Of a stretch of DNA of 64,000 bases, positions 61,321 to 64,000 are shown one piece after another (positions within the stretch are counted from its first letter, which is position 1; every line of letters starts with the position of its first letter). A model generated the notes under the pieces. That model saw only the letters and a list, made by a program, of their open reading frames with translations, did no database searches and was not told the DNA's origin. The DNA comes from Modestobacter sp. VKM Ac-2985 (lineage in GTDB: Bacteria; Actinomycetota; Actinomycetes; Mycobacteriales; Geodermatophilaceae). The stretch spans positions 871,070-935,069 of the forward strand of contig NZ_JAPVBI010000003.1 in NCBI RefSeq assembly GCF_026967925.1. Direction: 5' to 3'. The position numbers were made by a program, and so were the translations under genes.

Positions 61321-62259
61321 CTACACCACCGCGGGGAGCAGCAGCAGCAACGTGGGCAGGAAGATCAGGGCGACCGCGCTCGCCAGCGCCGCCCAGCGGG
61401 CCCGGGCGGGCAGCGGGTCCGGTGCGGCGAGCAGCCGGCGGACCCGGACCGCGACCGGTCCCCCGGTGACGGCGAGCGCCCCGTCGGGCACCTGGCCACC
61501 CGCCCCGCCGGCGGCGGCCACGATCGCGACGGCGAGGGTGCGCCGCGGGTCCGGCCCGGACAGCGACCGGAGGGCGACGTCGTCGGCGCGCATCTCCACC
61601 AGGTCGCGGACGCCGTCGTGCGCCCGGTCCGCCGCCGGCAGCACCGGCAGCGCCGCCCGCCAGGCGACGAAGGGCAGCAGCAGGAGGTGGTGGTGCTCGC
61701 GCAGGTGCGCCCGCTCGTGCGCGACGACGGCGTCCAGCTGCGCGCCGTCCAGCTCGGCCACCATCCCGGAGGAGAGCACCAGCAGCGGGCGGGCGCCGGG
61801 GATGCAGAAGGCCACCGGCGCGGGGTGGTCGAGCAGCAACGTCTCCCCCTGCGCCGGGGTGTCGCTCGGGCGGACCAGCAGTTCCAGCAGCGCGCGGTGC
61901 CGCCGCCGGGTGCGGGCGGTCCGGACGCCGGAGAGCGCGAGCACCCCCAGCAGCTCCAGGGCCAGCACCGCGGCGAGGGTCTGGGCGACCCAGTGGTCAC
62001 CGCGGACCGGCTCGGCGCTGTCCTGCCAGGTCACCCAGTGCCACCACGCCTCGGGCAGCGAGTGCCCCCACGGCGCGAGGCCGTGCACCAGCAGGGCCCC
62101 GATGATCGACAGGCCGCCGGCCAGGCCGACCGCCTGCCAGCAGACCAGCGCCGCCAGCGGGTCGCGCCGCGGCCAGCGCGCCCGGGCGAGCGCCGCCGGC
62201 ACCGGCCAGGCCAGGAGTGCGGCGAGGACGCCGAGGGCCAGTGCGGTGGCCGGGAGCAC
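61321..62259 (-). CDS. M56-family membrane metallopeptidase (BlaR1-like)
   Basis: A 312-residue membrane peptidase. Three N-terminal helices, then a cytoplasmic zinc-peptidase domain with AVVAHERAHLREHHHLLLL (HExxH-type, HERAH), MRADDVALRSL holding a third acidic ligand, and a final hydrophobic anchor. It lacks the penicillin-binding sensor domain of true BlaR1. Its start lies two bases after the stop of the BlaI-type repressor, so the peptidase should inactivate that repressor on an unknown signal. Confidence 0.88.
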   Translation of the reverse strand: MLPATALALGVLAALLAWPVPAALARARWPRRDPLAALVCWQAVGLAGGLSIIGALLVHGLAPWGHSLPEAWWHWVTWQDSAEPVRGDHWVAQTLAAVLALELLGVLALSGVRTARTRRRHRALLELLVRPSDTPAQGETLLLDHPAPVAFCIPGARPLLVLSSGMVAELDGAQLDAVVAHERAHLREHHHLLLLPFVAWRAALPVLPAADRAHDGVRDLVEMRADDVALRSLSGPDPRRTLAVAIVAAAGGAGGQVPDGALAVTGGPVAVRVRRLLAAPDPLPARARWAALASAVALIFLPTLLLLLPAVV

Positions 62260-62261
62260 GC

Positions 62262-62639
62262 TCAGCGAGCGCCGGCGGCGTCCGAGCCGGCCCCGTCCCC
62301 GCCGGCCAGCAGTGCCCGCAGCATCGCGGCATCCTCGGCGTCGACGCTGCCGACGAAGCGGGCGAGCGCCGCCTGCCGGTCCCCCGCCTGGCCGAGCACC
62401 TCGTGCATCAGCTCGGCCGCGTGCGCCTCGCGCGTGGCCCGGGGGGTGAAGCGCCGGGGGCGCCGCTCGTCGTGGACGAGGAACCCCTTCTGCTCCAGCC
62501 GGCTGAGCACGGTGTGCACGGTGGTCAGCGCGAGCCCGCGGTCGGCGAGCTGCTGCTGGAGCTCGGTCGCGCTCACCGGACCGGGCGCCGCCCAGAGCCG
62601 GTCCATGAGTGTGCGCTCCAACTCACCGAGTGAGGCCAT
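62262..62639 (-). CDS. BlaI/MecI/CopY-family repressor
   Basis: A 125-residue winged-helix repressor. LGELERTLMDRLWAAPGPVSATELQQQLADRGLALTTVHTVLSRLEQKGFLVHDERRPRRFTPRATREAHAAELM is the DNA-binding and start of the dimerisation region. GGGAGGGACC precedes the ATG at 62639. It is divergent from cydA with two identical-armed palindromes between, so it should control itself, the M56 gene and probably cydA. Confidence 0.92.
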   Translation of the reverse strand: MASLGELERTLMDRLWAAPGPVSATELQQQLADRGLALTTVHTVLSRLEQKGFLVHDERRPRRFTPRATREAHAAELMHEVLGQAGDRQAALARFVGSVDAEDAAMLRALLAGGDGAGSDAAGAR

Positions 62640-62699
62640 TGGTCCCTCCCCTGTCCGGCGTCTCACACCCGATGGTCACTGCGGGTCGTGGACGAGAAG

Positions 62700-62738
62700 T
62701 TCTACGAAGCGTAGAAATGAGTTCTACAACAGGTAGAA
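62700..62738. promoter_or_regulatory. Tandem BlaI-type operators before cydA
   Basis: TTCTAC-gaagc-GTAGAA (62700-62716) and TTCTAC-aacag-GTAGAA (62722-62738) have identical six-base arms and five-base spacers, and lie 22 bases apart, two helical turns, on one DNA face. They are 40 bases upstream of cydA and 61 upstream of the repressor gene. Arms of this TAC/GTA type are expected for BlaI proteins. Confidence 0.82.
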
Positions 62739-62777
62739 GACTACGCGCCGATCGCACGAGGCAGGGAGGCAACAGCC

Positions 62778-64000
62778 GTGGACGTCCTGGACGTAGCGCG
62801 CTGGCAGTTCGGGATCACCACCGTCTACCACTTCATGATGGTCCCGCTGACCATCGGGCTCGGCATCCTGCTCGTGGTCATGCACACGATGTGGGTGCGC
62901 ACCGGCAACCCCGAGTGGCTGCGGATGACCCGCTTCTGGGGCCGCATCTACCTGATCAACTTCGTCCTCGGCGTGGCCACCGGCCTGGTCCAGGAGTTCC
63001 AGTTCGGGCTGGCGTGGAGCGAGTACAGCCGCTTCGTGGGCGACGTCTTCGGGTCACTGCTCGCGCTGGAGGCGCTGCTCGCCTTCTTCCTCGAGTCGAC
63101 CTTCCTCGGCCTGTGGATCTTCGGCTGGGGCCGGATCCCGAAGAAGGTGCACCTCGCCGCGCTCTGGGCCGCGGTGATCGGCTCGATCGTCAGCGCGTAC
63201 TTCATCATCGCGGCCAACTCCTGGATGCAGCACCCGGTGGGGGTCGTGACCGACGACGCCACCGGCCGGCCGGAGCAGGTCGACTTCCTCGCCGTGCTGA
63301 CCAACAACACCGCGCTCGCCGCGTTCAGCCACGCCATCGTGGGCGCCCTGATGGTCGCCGCCGCCCTGCTCGTGGGCATCGGCCTGTGGCACCTGCGCAA
63401 GCGCCGGCTGGCCGGTCTCTCCCCCGAGGACGTCGACCACGCGGTGTGGCGGCGCTCGGTGCGGATCGGCGGCTGGGCCTCGCTCATCGCCTTCGTGCTG
63501 GTGGCGGTCACCGGTGACTACCAGGCCAAGCTGATGTACCAGCAGCAGCCGCTGAAGATGTCCTCGGCCGAGGCGCTCTGCGAGAGCGAGGCGCCGGCGC
63601 CGTTCTCGGTCTTCGCCTTCGGCAAGCTGGGCAGCAACGAGTGCGACGACGTCCACTCCTGGACCGTGCCGGCGCTGCTCTCCTTCCTGGCCCACGGCGA
63701 CTTCTCCAGCGAGGTGCCCGGGGTCAACGAGCTGCAGGAGGAGTACGCGGCGGCCTACGGGGCGACCTACCCCGACGACCCGTCCTTCGGCGACAAGGCC
63801 GGCGAGCCGATCGACTACGCCCCGCTGCTCGCGGTCACCTACTGGAACTTCCGGCTGATGATCGGCATGGGCATGGTCTCCGCCGGCGTCGGGGCCTACG
63901 CCCTGTGGGCGACCCGCCGGGGCAGGGTGCCGACGTCCCGGATCGGCGTCTACGGCTCCCTGCTCGCGGTCGGTGCGCCGTTCGTCGCCAACGCGTCGGG
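62778..64000 (+). CDS. cydA: Cytochrome bd ubiquinol oxidase subunit I (partial)
   Basis: The first 407 residues of CydA; the gene runs off the window. VDVLDVARWQFGITTVYHFMMVPLTIGLGILLVVMHT includes His18, the expected heme b595 ligand; later segments YRFFVGD-like, QEFQFGLAWSEYSRFVGDVFGSLLALEALLAFFLEST and AAFSHAIVGALMVAAAL with another heme His, and GDYQAKLMYQQQPLKMSSAEAL before a short Q-loop. It reduces oxygen with menaquinol at high affinity. GGGAGG precedes the GTG. The operators upstream suggest BlaI control. Confidence 0.95.
   Translation, partial: MDVLDVARWQFGITTVYHFMMVPLTIGLGILLVVMHTMWVRTGNPEWLRMTRFWGRIYLINFVLGVATGLVQEFQFGLAWSEYSRFVGDVFGSLLALEALLAFFLESTFLGLWIFGWGRIPKKVHLAALWAAVIGSIVSAYFIIAANSWMQHPVGVVTDDATGRPEQVDFLAVLTNNTALAAFSHAIVGALMVAAALLVGIGLWHLRKRRLAGLSPEDVDHAVWRRSVRIGGWASLIAFVLVAVTGDYQAKLMYQQQPLKMSSAEALCESEAPAPFSVFAFGKLGSNECDDVHSWTVPALLSFLAHGDFSSEVPGVNELQEEYAAAYGATYPDDPSFGDKAGEPIDYAPLLAVTYWNFRLMIGMGMVSAGVGAYALWATRRGRVPTSRIGVYGSLLAVGAPFVANAS

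Overview
The window is a very GC-rich, densely packed stretch of actinobacterial chromosome. The evidence is the many GTG starts, the furA-katG pair, a sigB-type sigma factor followed by an ideR-type DtxR repressor, LysM/NodB secreted hydrolases, DUF3099 and DUF4192 proteins, and several promoters that place a TANNNT box six or seven bases before the start codon (leaderless transcripts). Gene content and style suggest a soil or rock actinobacterium of the Geodermatophilaceae type; that placement is inference, as no marker gene was compared. No tRNA, rRNA, CRISPR array, transposase or phage gene was seen.

Layout. 1-2.3 kb: pseudouridine catabolism (psuG, PfkB kinase) and a DUF3099 protein. 2.4-5.0 kb: an HhH-GPD repair protein, an anchored alpha/beta hydrolase and gene fragments left by rearrangement. 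5.0-13.0 kb: a minus-strand redox cluster (flavoprotein monooxygenase, hydrolase, cupin, berberine-bridge-type FAD oxidase, methyltransferase, OsmC protein) behind a large LuxR-type ATPase regulator. 13.2-14.8 kb: a broken CNNM/CBS gene, a lipoprotein whose relatives survive as the fragments near 3 and 4.5 kb, and a membrane protein. 15-17.5 kb: methyltransferase/TetR divergon, DUF368 transporter, tiny membrane protein. 17.6-20.4 kb: furA-katG oxidative defence. 20.5-24.2 kb: BNR lipoprotein, two DUF305 proteins and membrane proteins, probably metal related. 24.3-36.7 kb: peptidoglycan/chitin deacetylase with LysM repeats, DUF808, dtd, sigB, a fused GNAT/ADP-forming acyl-CoA synthetase overlapping acuC, ideR, S9 peptidase, DUF4192.

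37.2-42.1 kb holds a five-gene overlapping operon (GT4 glycosyltransferase, methyltransferase, terpene-cyclase-fold protein, two tandem GT2 glycosyltransferases) that looks like an uncharacterised glycoconjugate or small-molecule pathway. 42.9-50.1 kb holds a 4'-phosphopantetheinyl transferase divergent from an operon with a Pls/PosA-type membrane NRPS (adenylation, carrier, then three membrane/C-domain units), a DUF418 membrane protein and a BPL_N amidotransferase-like protein; this is the best candidate for a natural-product system, probably making an amino-acid homopolymer or conjugate.

50.2-64 kb: secreted esterase with a Pro-Ala linker, M1-like lipoprotein peptidase, DksA-type zinc finger protein, methyltransferase, YibE/F, SDR, MFS/TetR divergon, YihY/BrkB, hsp20-merR, MDR reductase, and a BlaI/M56 pair divergent from cydA with tandem operators between them.
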